Counted from the first letter of the stretch, positions 1-9,103 are shown. The stretch is DNA of 64,000 nucleotides from UBA1563 sp041667115 (GCA_041667115.1 JBAYFO010000004.1:57871-121870); one strand, 5' to 3'. The notes: generated from the letters alone by a model not told the origin. Made by a program: numbers and translations.

Positions 1-2127
1 TCCGGCGCTGTTTTTAACCGAAATTTTATACGAAGCTTTTTCGCCCGGTTTATAAATCTTTTTTGAAGGTTTGATATCCAACGAAAGATAATTGTCCTTG
101 TTCATCACTACAACCATTTTTGAATTTGAGTAGAGGACTCTCTCATGCACAAAAAGGACTGCAAGTGAAAAATTCGGACTGTACTTCTCCGACAGTTTTT
201 CTTTGATGATGAATGTATTTCCTTCGACCGAATATTTCTGAAATTTTAGGATCGAATTCTTTTCGAATGAAACCAGAACATCCAGATTATTTTTCGGAAG
301 AGAAATAATTGCGGTAAGCGTGTCTCCTTTTTCGTAGGAATCTTTATCCGTTATAATTTCAATCTCATTGCTTGTCCGCTTGTAATAAAAATTTTCTTTA
401 TCGTTTACAAAGAACGAACCGGAAGCGGAAATTTCATTTTTGCCGCTGTCTATTGCGGTCACGCTGTACTGGTAATAACCCGCCTCTTTCGGAAGAAATG
501 TAAAACTTGCTTTCCCGTTCTTATCAGTTGAACCGAAAAACTTTTCAACCGTTTCAACAATTTTATTTTCCGGACCGGAAAGTTTATTTATGATTGCCTT
601 AAATGCCGTCTGTACCGGCTTTTGAGAAAAGTCAAAAGCATTTATGCGAAGATTGACGGAATCACCAAGCGTAAGAAAATATTTATCCGTTGAAGCGGAA
701 AGCGAAAAAGCTCCGCGCGTTACAAAAACGCTGGTTGAATTTGAAATTACCCGCCGTGAAGCATCTTCAACTTGGGCTGAAATTTCATACGTAAAATCAA
801 ATTCGGTTGGTTTCTCAGCAGAAAATTCAAATTGAAATTCACCCTTTTCGTTTACTTCGCCGTCAATCTGTTTAACAAAATCCTGTTGTCCGTAAGATGA
901 ATAACCAATCTTATCAAAGCTTCCGTAAAACCAGCTGTATTCCGACCAATACCACCAGGGGACCCAAAATCTTTTTTTGAAAATTTGCACTGTAACTTTT
1001 GCCGAGGTTACCGGAGATCCGAAATAATAATCGGCTTTTACAGTTCCTGAGATCGTTTCTAAACCGGAGTAATTCTGTTTGGCGGTGTTAACTTCAACTT
1101 TGTATTCGGGTTTTTTGTATTCTTCAACTTGAAACGAGCCGTAAAAAATTTGCTCGCCATGCGAAACTTGAATGTTATAATATCCGATTTCAGCTTCTTC
1201 ATCTAGAACAAATTCACCCCAAATGCTGCCGAAATCATTCGTTTTAAAAGTACCGGAAAAAACTTCCGCATTTTTGGGCGAACGGATGACGACTTTGCAT
1301 TCCTCATCTTTTAAAACGGAGAAATCAAACTCATTCTTTTTGCGGAGGATACTTTTGAAAAAGACTTTTTGTCCGGGGCGGTAAACCGGCTGGTTGATGA
1401 ATGTGTAAGCAGTGTATTGCTCTGATTCATCTTCAAAGAAGAAATAGGGATTACTGAACACGACTTCGTCTTTGCATTCTGCGGTTAATAGAAAGCTTTC
1501 TTTCCATTTTAACTCTCCTGTGGTTTTCAATAAAAAGATTCCATCCTCATTAGCTTTTCCCGATTCAACCAAACTGTCTCCCATATAAAAATCGAATTTT
1601 ACTTTAGGAACAAACTTTCCCGTTTTTGCATCGGTCAATAAAGTCAGAATCTCGAAACTCGAATTCTTATAAACCATTGCATAGTTCGTTACAACAATCG
1701 GGCAGTAAGCAACCTGGTCATCACGAAGAGCTTGGAGGACATAAATCCCAGGTTTATCAACCGGTTTAATATTGATTTTGTTATCGTACCAATTGCCTGA
1801 GGTTCTTGAGAGAACCTCATTCCATTCCCGCTCAAGTGAAAAGTATTTAGTGAGAAGCTCTTTATCCTTTCCCCAGATATCAAAATTGTTTCGCATGCGG
1901 GAAGCCATTCCGCTTTTTAACAAATTTACCGGATCGCTAAGCCGTAAAAGCCGGAAGGTGAAACTTTTTACCTCCGGTGGGGCGTATAGCGAAACGATAA
2001 TCTTTTCTCCCGTTCCAAAAGTGGAGTAGTTCGAAAGGGAAAACTTTTTTTGAGGTTCATCCTGTGAAAAAAGAAGTGAATTTAAGAGGAGGAATAGCAA
2101 CACCGCACAAAAATATTTCGGCTTCAT
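1..2127 (-). CDS. Alpha-2-macroglobulin-like protein, N-terminal 709 residues (3' end beyond window)
   Basis: Open from the ATG at 2127 down to base 1 with no stop, so the C-terminal part is missing. A signal peptide (MKPKYFCAVLLLF..., ending near SLLFSQ) is followed by repeated beta-sandwich segments of the MG type. One segment carries the MG2-style pattern Q-P-V-Y-R-P-G-Q-K-V-F-F-K (about residue 248), and a similar K-K-I-Y-K-P-G-E-K-A pattern lies near the edge. Bacterial members of this family are secreted or periplasmic protease traps or adhesin-like proteins. The thioester or bait region that would separate these roles lies outside the window. It is divergent from rlpA across a short structured spacer. 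Family assignment is good; exact role is unknown. Confidence 0.75.
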   Translation of the reverse strand, partial: MKPKYFCAVLLFLLLNSLLFSQDEPQKKFSLSNYSTFGTGEKIIVSLYAPPEVKSFTFRLLRLSDPVNLLKSGMASRMRNNFDIWGKDKELLTKYFSLEREWNEVLSRTSGNWYDNKINIKPVDKPGIYVLQALRDDQVAYCPIVVTNYAMVYKNSSFEILTLLTDAKTGKFVPKVKFDFYMGDSLVESGKANEDGIFLLKTTGELKWKESFLLTAECKDEVVFSNPYFFFEDESEQYTAYTFINQPVYRPGQKVFFKSILRKKNEFDFSVLKDEECKVVIRSPKNAEVFSGTFKTNDFGSIWGEFVLDEEAEIGYYNIQVSHGEQIFYGSFQVEEYKKPEYKVEVNTAKQNYSGLETISGTVKADYYFGSPVTSAKVTVQIFKKRFWVPWWYWSEYSWFYGSFDKIGYSSYGQQDFVKQIDGEVNEKGEFQFEFSAEKPTEFDFTYEISAQVEDASRRVISNSTSVFVTRGAFSLSASTDKYFLTLGDSVNLRINAFDFSQKPVQTAFKAIINKLSGPENKIVETVEKFFGSTDKNGKASFTFLPKEAGYYQYSVTAIDSGKNEISASGSFFVNDKENFYYKRTSNEIEIITDKDSYEKGDTLTAIISLPKNNLDVLVSFEKNSILKFQKYSVEGNTFIIKEKLSEKYSPNFSLAVLFVHERVLYSNSKMVVVMNKDNYLSLDIKPSKKIYKPGEKASYKISVKNSAG

Positions 2128-2211
2128 AGAGTTGACCTATCATTTTAAAATCTTAATTGAAATTTAACAAATTAGTTTCTGCAACAAAATGGTTTTAGAT
2201 TTCTTTCCTCT

Positions 2212-2301
2212 GTCGGGACGTGATATTCCTAAAACCCGACCGACAAACCCCAAAAGTCGGATAATTGGTCTTTCCGTAAAAAGCCTTTTGGATAGACCAA
2301 G
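2212..2301 (+). promoter_or_regulatory. Structured 5' leader upstream of rlpA
   Basis: Stacked inverted repeats lie just ahead of the rlpA start. GTCGGG at 2212-2217 pairs with CCCGAC at 2235-2240. CCGAC at about 2239 can alternatively pair with GTCGG at about 2256. TTGGTCT at 2265-2271 pairs perfectly with AGACCAA at 2294-2300, with further inner pairing. The overlap of the first two helices would allow alternative folds. No known riboswitch consensus was recognised. It could be a cis-regulatory leader or a decayed palindromic repeat. Confidence 0.4.
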
Positions 2302-2364
2302 GCATTGAAATCCAATCCTCATCGTTCTATCTTTGTACCGTTCAAAAACAAAAAAGAGGATTAT

Positions 2365-2856
2365 TTGAAGTCACTAGCAAAAGTATTGCTCTTCAGCCTT
2401 CTTTTAATTTTGGCCGGTTTTACTGCAGTTGAGCAGACAACCCCTGAGGAGAACGAGCCAAAGCTAAAGGAAGCTGTCCCTGTTAGTGATGTAATTAATA
2501 ACGAACAAACTACCGTAATTAATTATATCAATAAAGGAGAAATGAAAGCTTCGTGGTATGGACCGAGATTTCATGGCAGAACAACAGCAAACGGTGAAAA
2601 ATTCGATCAAGAAGCTTTAACGGCTGCACACAAAACCTTACGATTTGGAACGCTTCTTCGGCTTACCAATCTCAAGACAGAGAAAAGCGTAATTGTAAGG
2701 ATTAATGACCGTGGTCCTTATGTTCGCGGTAGAAATATTGACGTGTCTAAAGAGGCGGCTGATGAGTTGGGGATGATGCACAAAGGACTTGCCAGGTTAA
2801 AAGTAGAACAAGTAAGTCTAAAAGGCGTAAACTTTCCGGCAATTCATTTGAATTAA
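2365..2856 (+). CDS. rlpA: RlpA-family septal ring lytic transglycosylase-like protein
   Basis: A double-psi beta-barrel protein of the RlpA family, exported and expected to act on peptidoglycan. The barrel starts at ASWYG (about residue 62) and contains the family hallmark NDRGP (about residues 114-118) followed by R-N-I-D-V-S. I chose the TTG at 2365: it has AGAGGA seven bases upstream and gives a clean signal peptide (KSLAKVLLFSLLLILAG). An in-frame TTG at 2305 would add 20 polar residues and sits on the end of a hairpin. With no SPOR domain this is a short, 163-residue form. A terminator follows directly. Confidence 0.8.
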   Translation: MKSLAKVLLFSLLLILAGFTAVEQTTPEENEPKLKEAVPVSDVINNEQTTVINYINKGEMKASWYGPRFHGRTTANGEKFDQEALTAAHKTLRFGTLLRLTNLKTEKSVIVRINDRGPYVRGRNIDVSKEAADELGMMHKGLARLKVEQVSLKGVNFPAIHLN

Positions 2857-2876
2857 AAGTAAGTGTTTCTGAAAAT

Positions 2877-2910
2877 AAAAACCCGGCTTTCTCAAGTCGG
2901 GTTTTTTGTT
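2877..2910 (+). terminator. Rho-independent terminator after rlpA
   Basis: ACCCGGCTT and AAGTCGGGT form a 9-bp stem (one G-T pair) followed by TTTTTTG. It separates rlpA from the convergent metallophosphoesterase gene and can serve both directions, since A-runs precede the stem. Confidence 0.8.
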
Positions 2911-2935
2911 TTAAAAGAAATTGATCAATCCAATT

Positions 2936-4081
2936 TTACTTAAACTCAATTTTGAAATTGATGACTTCGGCATCGTTCCCGATCTTTACGGGGGGTCCCC
3001 ATGTTCCAACTCCGCTGGAAACATAGAAATTGGTGTTGTTAATTTTCTTATATCCCCAGCTCAATTCATAAATCATTTTGGTGATAAAGTTGAAGGGCCA
3101 CATTTGTCCGTGGTGAGTGTGCCCGGACAGTTGAAGATCAACATTTTCCGCTGCTGTTTCAGCAAGATGGAACGGCTGGTGATCGAGCAGAATTATGGGG
3201 AGATCTTTCCTTGCCGCTGCGATTAATTCTGCAACCGACTTCCTTTTTCGGTGGGCAAAGCCAACAATACTTCCATCTTCTCTTCCAATAATTTGAACTG
3301 AATTTGCGATTGTTATCATGCTATCGCGAAGGACTTTTACGTTATTTTCATTCAGAAATTTGTCCGCATCGTTTACGTTTACGATAAATTCGTGATTCCC
3401 GTTAATGGTGTAAACTCCGTACCTGGCTTTTAGCTGACGGAGTTCGGCATCAATTCCAATTCGCTTAAGCTGATTTGATTTATCATCAATAACATCGCCT
3501 CCAATAAGAATAATATCGGGTTTTACTTCTTCCGCAAGTTCGATGATCTTCTTTGCAATTCTTCCATTATTTATCGGCGTAAAATGTGAATCTGAGAAAT
3601 ATAAAATGTTAAGTGAAGTAAGAGCGGAATTTTTCTTTGGAATTGAAAGTTGGATCGTTTTCAACTTGATATTGTTGGCGTTGAAGTATCCGTAGGTTAC
3701 CACTGCAATTACAAGGAGAAGAACACCCAAACCGGTTAGTAATTTGGTTTTTGCATAATCTTGAAAAAGAAACTGTGGCAAAAACGGAAAAATCCGGTGG
3801 ACAAGCATGGATAGATCAATTATCAGGAGTGATAAGATAAAATAAAGGAGAAACGCGAACCAGAAAGAGCCGATCCAAAGGAACGTATCATACAAAATCG
3901 AGTTCACATTTGAGAGGAGACTCTTTGTCAAAACATATGAAGACGCCGCTAAAATAAATAGTGCCGAAAAGAGAAGCTTTGCGTAGAGTGTATGAAACTG
4001 AAATGCCTGCATTGCCCTTACGTAAACGTAAAAGTTTGCCGAGCCGTAAACGAGTAAAAATATCGTGAAAAAGATTGCCAT
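2936..4081 (-). CDS. Membrane-anchored metallophosphoesterase
   Basis: A calcineurin-like phosphoesterase behind an N-terminal membrane region. About four hydrophobic helices occupy residues 1-130, then the catalytic domain starts near residue 150. Metal-binding motifs appear in order: DSH (in place of the usual DxH), GGDVID, GNHEF, and the C-terminal GHTHHGQ. This resembles the YaeI/YkuE group, which act on phospholipid or UDP-sugar-lipid type substrates, but the substrate cannot be read from sequence. It is a single gene, convergent with rlpA, and followed upstream by a heptamer repeat array. Confidence 0.8.
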   Translation of the reverse strand: MAIFFTIFLLVYGSANFYVYVRAMQAFQFHTLYAKLLFSALFILAASSYVLTKSLLSNVNSILYDTFLWIGSFWFAFLLYFILSLLIIDLSMLVHRIFPFLPQFLFQDYAKTKLLTGLGVLLLVIAVVTYGYFNANNIKLKTIQLSIPKKNSALTSLNILYFSDSHFTPINNGRIAKKIIELAEEVKPDIILIGGDVIDDKSNQLKRIGIDAELRQLKARYGVYTINGNHEFIVNVNDADKFLNENNVKVLRDSMITIANSVQIIGREDGSIVGFAHRKRKSVAELIAAARKDLPIILLDHQPFHLAETAAENVDLQLSGHTHHGQMWPFNFITKMIYELSWGYKKINNTNFYVSSGVGTWGPPVKIGNDAEVINFKIEFK

Positions 4082-4134
4082 AAGTTTTTTTGATTTTTAT
4101 TTTTACAACAGATGTGAGAGTTTATAAGTTCAAA

Positions 4135-4215
4135 TTGGTCATTGGTCATTTTCACTAATGTCAATTGACTACTGACTAATGACTTTCTACTTTTATCTTT
4201 CCACTTTCCACTACT
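4135..4215. repeat. Heptamer repeat array between metallophosphoesterase and carB
   Basis: Units keep an exact 7-bp step. TTGGTCA occurs at 4135 and 4142. GACTACT, GACTAAT and GACTTTC start at 4167, 4174 and 4181. ATCTTTC, CACTTTC and CACTACT start at 4195, 4202 and 4209. The TTGGTCA units and the GACTAAT units are roughly inverted about a central CAATTG. The array abuts the stop codon of carB. It resembles the short tandemly repeated heptamers known from cyanobacterial genomes. Confidence 0.65.
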
Positions 4216-7200
4216 TACATGTACTCATCCCAGCTCTTTACCTGCAGCTCACCGGCGAGATATTTGCGCAGAGATTTTACAAACCGCTTTGCAAATTGAA
4301 GATTGGTGATAAGCGGGATATTCAAATCAACTGCGCGGCGGCGAACCAAGTAATCGCTGTCGAGTTCTTCTTTCTCGGAAGTTTTGGGAATATTTATAAC
4401 GAGATCAATTTTACCGTCTTGCAAGTGGGAAAGTATTCCCGGTTCTTGATTATCAAAGGGACGGTGAAGCGTTTCAACTTCAATTCCACCTTCACCGTAA
4501 AAGTCGGCGGTTCCTTTGGTTCCGTAAAACTTCAATCCCATTTTGCGGAGTGTTTTTAATTCCTCAAGAAATTCCGCTTTCTCTTTCAACGTTCCTGTTG
4601 AAAGCAAAACGCCTTTTTGCGGAATTTTAAATCCGACCGACAACATACTTTTCAAAAATGCTTCGTTAAAATCATCACCAAGACAAGCAACTTCTCCGGT
4701 TGACGACATTTCCACACCAACCACCGGATCGCTTCCTTTTAATCTTGTAAAAGAAAATTGAGAAGCTTTAACGCCAACGTAATCCAAGTCGAAAGATGAT
4801 TTATCGATCTTCGGAAGATGCTGTCCCATAATTAATTTTGTTGCAATGTCAATGAAATTGATCTTCAAAACTTTTGATACAAAAGGAAAACTTCGCGAAG
4901 CGCGGAGATTGCACTCGATTACTTTAACGTCGTTATCTTTAGCAATAAACTGCATATTGAATGGTCCGGTAATTTCCAGTTCCCGTGCAATTTCTTTTGT
5001 AATGATTTTTACACGCCGCATGGTTTCCAAATACGTCCGTTGAGGCGGAAGAACGATTGTCGCATCGCCGCTGTGTACGCCTGCATTTTCAACATGTTCC
5101 GAAATAGCATAGCAATAAAGTTCGCCGTTGTCGGCAACGGCATCAACTTCAATTTCGCGTGCATCGGTAATAAACTTGCTTATAACAACGGGATGTTCCT
5201 GGCTGATATCCGAAGCTTTCTTCAAATATTCTTCAAGTTCATTTTCCGTAAGTACAATACTCATTGCCGCGCCGCTTAAAACATAACTTGGACGAATCAG
5301 CACCGGGTAACCAACATTGTCCGCAAATTTTTTCGCTTCTTCTAAATTCGTCAGTTCATTCCATTCCGGCTGATCAATATCAAGTTGATCTAAAATTTGC
5401 GAAAACTTGTGCCGGTTTTCAGCGTTATCAATTTTTGCAGGAGAGGTTCCAAGAATGTTTACCCCTTTGTTAAATAATTTTACCGCTAGGTTGTTCGGAA
5501 TCTGTCCCCCCATCGAAACGATAATTCCGTGAGGATTTTCTTTTTCGTAAATATCAAGCACCCGCTCAAGGCTCATTTCTTCAAAATATAATTTGTCGCA
5601 AATGTCATGGTCTGTACTCACGGTTTCCGGGTTGTAGTTAATCATAATGGTTTTGTAATTCAGTTTGCCAAGAGTCAAAACCGAATTAACACAGCACCAG
5701 TCAAACTCTACCGAAGAACCGATACGGTACGCGCCGCCACCAAGAACGATAATTTGGTTTTCTTCTTTGGTCGCGATATCGTCTTCGTTTCCGTTGTAGG
5801 TCATGTACAAATAATTTGTCTGCGCCGGATATTCTGCCGCAAGCGTATCGATCTGTTTTACAAAAGGAACGATGTTAAGTTCTTTTCTTTTTGAGCGGAC
5901 TTCAAACTCGCCGGAATTTGTAAGCATCGCAATTTGCTTGTCGGAAAATCCTTTCTGTTTTGCTTCGAGTAATAATTCGGAATCAACATTTTCAAGTTTT
6001 GGTTTTCTTATTTTATTCTGAAGATCAACAATGTTCTTCATTTTATATAAGAACCAGCGGTCGATTTTTGTTAACTCATGCAAGCGGTCAACGGTGTAAC
6101 CTTCTTCAATTGCTTTTGCGAGAAGCGAAATACGTTTGTCTGTTGGTTTTGCAAGTAAGTCATCGGTAATTTTTGTGTCGAGATCGTTAACGGTAAAACC
6201 GTTGTAGCCAACATCGAGCATGCGCATTGCTTTTTGCAGCACTTCTTCAAAAGTTCTGCCGATTGACATTACTTCGCCGACAGATTTCATTTCACTGCCG
6301 AGCTGTGTTGAAACCGCCTTGAATTTTTGTAAATCCCAACGGGGATATTTTAGAACTACGTAATCCAGCGCAGGTTCAAAACAGGAGGAGGTTTCTTTAG
6401 TAATGCTGTTTTCTATTTCATTTAAATTATAACCGAGCGAAAGTTTTGTAGCCACAAATGCAAGAGGATAACCGGTGGCTTTTGACGCAAGCGCAGAACT
6501 CCGGCTAAGGCGCGCGTTCACCTCAATAATTCTATAATCGTCGGAATGCGGATCGAGCGCGTATTGAATATTACATTCGCCAACAATTCCAAGATGACGG
6601 ATGAGTTTTATTCCGATTGAACGGAGTTTAAAATTTTCGTGTGAAGAAAGTGTTTGCACCGGTGCAACTACAACGCTGTCGCCGGTGTGTATTCCCATCG
6701 GATCGACATTTTCCATATTACAGATTGTAATACAATTATTGTAGCGGTCGCGGACGATTTCGTACTCAACTTCTTTCCAGCCGTAGAGTGATTCTTCAAT
6801 TAATATTTGATTGGTAAACGAGAAGGCGCGCTTAGCTTTATCAACTAATTCTTCTTTATTGTTTACAATGCCTGAGCCGAGTCCGCCAAGCGCATAAGCG
6901 ATACGCACCATCAGCGGATAACCGATTATTTTTCCGGCGGCAATTGCTTCATCAACATTTGCAACGGTTTTGCTTCGCGCAACTTTTAATCCGACTTCAT
7001 TTACGCGTTTTGCGAAAAGGAATCGGTCTTCGGTATCTTTTATTGCTTCAACCGAAGTGCCGAGTACTTTTACGTTATGCTTTTCTAAAATTCCTTTATC
7101 GAATAGTTCGACGCCAACGTTAAGCGCCGTTTGTCCGCCGAAGCCGAGAAGGATTGCGTCGGGTTTATCTTTTTCAATTACCTTTTCAACAAACTCGGTT

Positions 7201-7409
7201 TTAATTGGAATGAAATAGACTTTATCCGCAAATTGTTCGCTCGTTTGAATCGTTGCGATGTTCGGATTGATAAGCACCGTTTCGATTCCGTCTTCCTTAA
7301 GCGCTTTAATTGCCTGAGAACCGGAATAATCAAATTCTCCGGCTTGCCCGATCTGCAGCGCACCGCTTCCGAGAATTAATACTTTTTTGGGTTTACCTTT
7401 TTTTATCAT
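4215..7409 (-). CDS. carB: Carbamoyl-phosphate synthase large subunit
   Basis: Catalyses carbamoyl phosphate formation from bicarbonate, ATP and glutamine-derived ammonia, feeding pyrimidine and arginine synthesis. At 1064 residues it is close to the usual 1070-1080. Two homologous halves are visible, each starting with a nucleotide-binding loop (ILGSGALQIGQAGEFDYSG near residue 11; VLGGGAYRIGSSVEFDW near 560) followed by an ATP-grasp domain. A C-terminal methylglyoxal-synthase-like allosteric domain follows (F-Y-G-T-K-G-T-A, then Y-L-V-R-R-R-A-V-D). It lies downstream of carA on the same strand, but the two are separated by a four-helix-bundle gene. Confidence 0.97.
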   Translation of the reverse strand: MIKKGKPKKVLILGSGALQIGQAGEFDYSGSQAIKALKEDGIETVLINPNIATIQTSEQFADKVYFIPIKTEFVEKVIEKDKPDAILLGFGGQTALNVGVELFDKGILEKHNVKVLGTSVEAIKDTEDRFLFAKRVNEVGLKVARSKTVANVDEAIAAGKIIGYPLMVRIAYALGGLGSGIVNNKEELVDKAKRAFSFTNQILIEESLYGWKEVEYEIVRDRYNNCITICNMENVDPMGIHTGDSVVVAPVQTLSSHENFKLRSIGIKLIRHLGIVGECNIQYALDPHSDDYRIIEVNARLSRSSALASKATGYPLAFVATKLSLGYNLNEIENSITKETSSCFEPALDYVVLKYPRWDLQKFKAVSTQLGSEMKSVGEVMSIGRTFEEVLQKAMRMLDVGYNGFTVNDLDTKITDDLLAKPTDKRISLLAKAIEEGYTVDRLHELTKIDRWFLYKMKNIVDLQNKIRKPKLENVDSELLLEAKQKGFSDKQIAMLTNSGEFEVRSKRKELNIVPFVKQIDTLAAEYPAQTNYLYMTYNGNEDDIATKEENQIIVLGGGAYRIGSSVEFDWCCVNSVLTLGKLNYKTIMINYNPETVSTDHDICDKLYFEEMSLERVLDIYEKENPHGIIVSMGGQIPNNLAVKLFNKGVNILGTSPAKIDNAENRHKFSQILDQLDIDQPEWNELTNLEEAKKFADNVGYPVLIRPSYVLSGAAMSIVLTENELEEYLKKASDISQEHPVVISKFITDAREIEVDAVADNGELYCYAISEHVENAGVHSGDATIVLPPQRTYLETMRRVKIITKEIARELEITGPFNMQFIAKDNDVKVIECNLRASRSFPFVSKVLKINFIDIATKLIMGQHLPKIDKSSFDLDYVGVKASQFSFTRLKGSDPVVGVEMSSTGEVACLGDDFNEAFLKSMLSVGFKIPQKGVLLSTGTLKEKAEFLEELKTLRKMGLKFYGTKGTADFYGEGGIEVETLHRPFDNQEPGILSHLQDGKIDLVINIPKTSEKEELDSDYLVRRRAVDLNIPLITNLQFAKRFVKSLRKYLAGELQVKSWDEYM

Positions 7410-7416
7410 ACTATGC

Positions 7417-7450
7417 TAAAATCCAAAAAACAAAAAACAAGCTCCAAAAT
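7417..7450. repeat. Heptamer array, inner side facing the four-helix-bundle gene (carB side)
   Basis: CAAAAAA at 7424 and 7431 is followed by CAAGCTC at 7438 and CAAAATT at 7445, all on a 7-bp step. The strand sense is CAA toward the four-helix-bundle gene, and the array is inverted relative to the array at 7874-7916 on the other side. Confidence 0.65.
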
Positions 7451-7455
7451 TAATT

Positions 7456-7845
7456 TCATACTTCTTTTGCAATATCGCTTTTTGTTTTCTTATATATAAT
7501 TGATGAAAATATTTTTTTTAATTCATTTGATTCATTATTCAATAGCATTCCTTCTTCTGTGAAGGATTCTGCGTTTGTCTCTTTTATTAAACGAAGCCAG
7601 AATGATGTTTCCTTCGCCTCTTTTCGAGAAATCCTTAATCTCATTATAAAATCCTTTTCTCCTAAACACTCATTTGCTTCAATATAGTTGGCTCCAATCG
7701 AGCTTGAAGATCTAACGAGTTGTTTAATATACTCTCGATTAATAATATCCAGCGGCAATTTCTTACAGAAAAAGGCGACGCTTTTAGCAAATTGAAAACA
7801 ACGTTCTTCCAAATCATAAACTTTTTTTGAACCATCCTCACTCAT
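7456..7845 (-). CDS. Four-helix-bundle protein (23S rRNA intervening-sequence protein family), inserted between carA and carB
   Basis: A 129-residue, mostly helical protein with the family signature: an R-S-S-S-S-I-G-A-N-Y-I-E-A-N-E turn (about residues 46-60), then K-D-F-I-M-R-L-R-I-S-R-K-E-A-K-E-T and a W-L-R-L helix. This family includes proteins encoded within 23S rRNA intervening sequences and relates to the Avd accessory protein of diversity-generating retroelements. Cellular function is unknown. Here it splits the carA-carB operon, and heptamer arrays in inverted orientation bracket it on both sides. It has a paralogue at 28298-28666. Confidence 0.8.
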   Translation of the reverse strand: MSEDGSKKVYDLEERCFQFAKSVAFFCKKLPLDIINREYIKQLVRSSSSIGANYIEANECLGEKDFIMRLRISRKEAKETSFWLRLIKETNAESFTEEGMLLNNESNELKKIFSSIIYKKTKSDIAKEV

Positions 7846-7873
7846 AATTTTTTAATCCTAGATTATAAAAATA

Positions 7874-7916
7874 TTGTTTGTTCTTTTTTTGTTTTTTGAA
7901 ATTTGTTTTTTGTTAT
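7874..7916. repeat. Heptamer array, carA side of the four-helix-bundle gene
   Basis: TTTGnnn units start at 7888, 7895, 7902 and 7909, an exact 7-bp period, with a looser continuation back to 7874. Read on the minus strand this is CAAAnnn toward the four-helix-bundle gene, the inverse of the array at 7417-7450. Confidence 0.7.
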
Positions 7917-7919
7917 TTC

Positions 7920-8993
7920 CTATGATATTGCTCTCACAAATAAATCGAAAATAAATTCTGTGTCATCCGGTCCGGGAGAAGCTTCCGGGTGAAACTGCGC
8001 TCCGAAAAGGGGCTTTGAAATATGAATGATCCCTTCATTCGTGCCGTCGTTATCGTTCTGGAACCACTCTCGCCAATCTTCGGAAAGGGTTGCGGAGTCT
8101 ATGGCGTAACCGTGATTTTGTGAAGTAATGTAACAACGTTTTGTTCCCGATTCATTCGCCGGCTGATTGTGGCTACGGTGTCCATATTTTAATTTATAAG
8201 TATTGGCGGCGGCGGCTAAAGCCATTATCTGGCAGCCGAGACAAATGCCTAGCATCGGAATTCCTTTTTCCATTGCTCGTCTTGTGTTTTCAATTGTTAC
8301 GGGATTCATCTTCGGGTCGCCGGGTCCATTCGATAAAACAATTCCATCAGCTTTAATTGAAAGGAAGTCATAATCATACGGAACGCGGATTACCGTTATA
8401 TCGCGCCGCAAGAACGCTTGCACGATGTTGTTCTTGGTTCCGCAATCCACAAAGACCAATTTCTTTTTCCCTTTTGTATATTCAACCGGTTCGTTAATTG
8501 AAACTTCACCAACGAGATTTGATTTGTTCGGATCTTCAAAACTCAATTCATCTTTTGTGTTCTCAAAAACGATCTTGCCGAGCATCGTTCCTTTTTCGCG
8601 GAGCTTGCGGGTGAGCATTCGGGTATCAATTCCGTAAATGCCGGGAATATTTTCATCAATCATCCAATCGTGCAGCGATTGTTTTGCGTTCCAGTGTGAA
8701 TATTCAAAAGAATAGTCCGAAACGACAATCCCGCGCAGATGAATTTTTTCCGATTCAAAATTCTTCAGTAGTCCGTTTTCTCTTTCTTTTCCGGGAACAC
8801 CGTAATTGCCAATAAGAGGGAAAGTGAACGTAAGAATTTGTCCGCAGTATGAAGGGTCTGTCATCGTTTCCGGGTAGCCAACCATTCCGGTGTTAAAAAC
8901 CACTTCACCGGTTACGTTTTTATTGGAGCCGAATCCGTAACCCGAAAATTCCGAGCCGTCTTCTAAAATTAGTTTTGCTTTTTGTTTAATCAT
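7920..8993 (-). CDS. carA: Carbamoyl-phosphate synthase small subunit (glutamine amidotransferase)
   Basis: The class I glutaminase subunit partner of CarB. The N-terminal domain begins KAKLILEDGSEFSGYGFG. The amidotransferase domain shows the nucleophile motif G-I-C-L-G-C-Q (the family's usual GICLGHQ with C replacing H) and a C-terminal F-H-P-E-A-S-P-G-P catalytic His/Glu pair. I chose the ATG at 8993: it follows an AGAAG site and starts where homologues start. An upstream in-frame GTG at 9023 would be translated from inside a terminator hairpin and is unlikely. Its leader has a good promoter and a possible attenuator. Confidence 0.95.
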   Translation of the reverse strand: MIKQKAKLILEDGSEFSGYGFGSNKNVTGEVVFNTGMVGYPETMTDPSYCGQILTFTFPLIGNYGVPGKERENGLLKNFESEKIHLRGIVVSDYSFEYSHWNAKQSLHDWMIDENIPGIYGIDTRMLTRKLREKGTMLGKIVFENTKDELSFEDPNKSNLVGEVSINEPVEYTKGKKKLVFVDCGTKNNIVQAFLRRDITVIRVPYDYDFLSIKADGIVLSNGPGDPKMNPVTIENTRRAMEKGIPMLGICLGCQIMALAAAANTYKLKYGHRSHNQPANESGTKRCYITSQNHGYAIDSATLSEDWREWFQNDNDGTNEGIIHISKPLFGAQFHPEASPGPDDTEFIFDLFVRAIS

Positions 8994-9010
8994 TTTATTT
9001 CTTCTGGATA

Positions 9011-9037
9011 AAAAAAAAGCCACCCTTGCGGAGCGGC
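9011..9037 (-). terminator. Terminator-like hairpin in the carA leader (possible attenuator)
   Basis: On the minus strand AGCCGCTC and GGGTGGCT pair around CGCAA (with G-U pairs) and are followed by a run of nine T. It lies between the carA promoter and the carA start, about 18 nt before the ATG. There is no minus-strand gene upstream for it to terminate, so attenuation of carA is the simplest reading. Confidence 0.6.
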
Positions 9038-9103
9038 TATTCTCTTGAAAATTTATTATTCGGTTTTGTTTTTGGTTTGTTCAATCTTCTAAAATTTTTT
9101 CTG

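Noticed and set aside
8994..9023. GTG start of carA at 9023
   Set aside because: The added residues would be translated from a terminator hairpin and are not conserved-looking; ATG at 8993 has a ribosome site.
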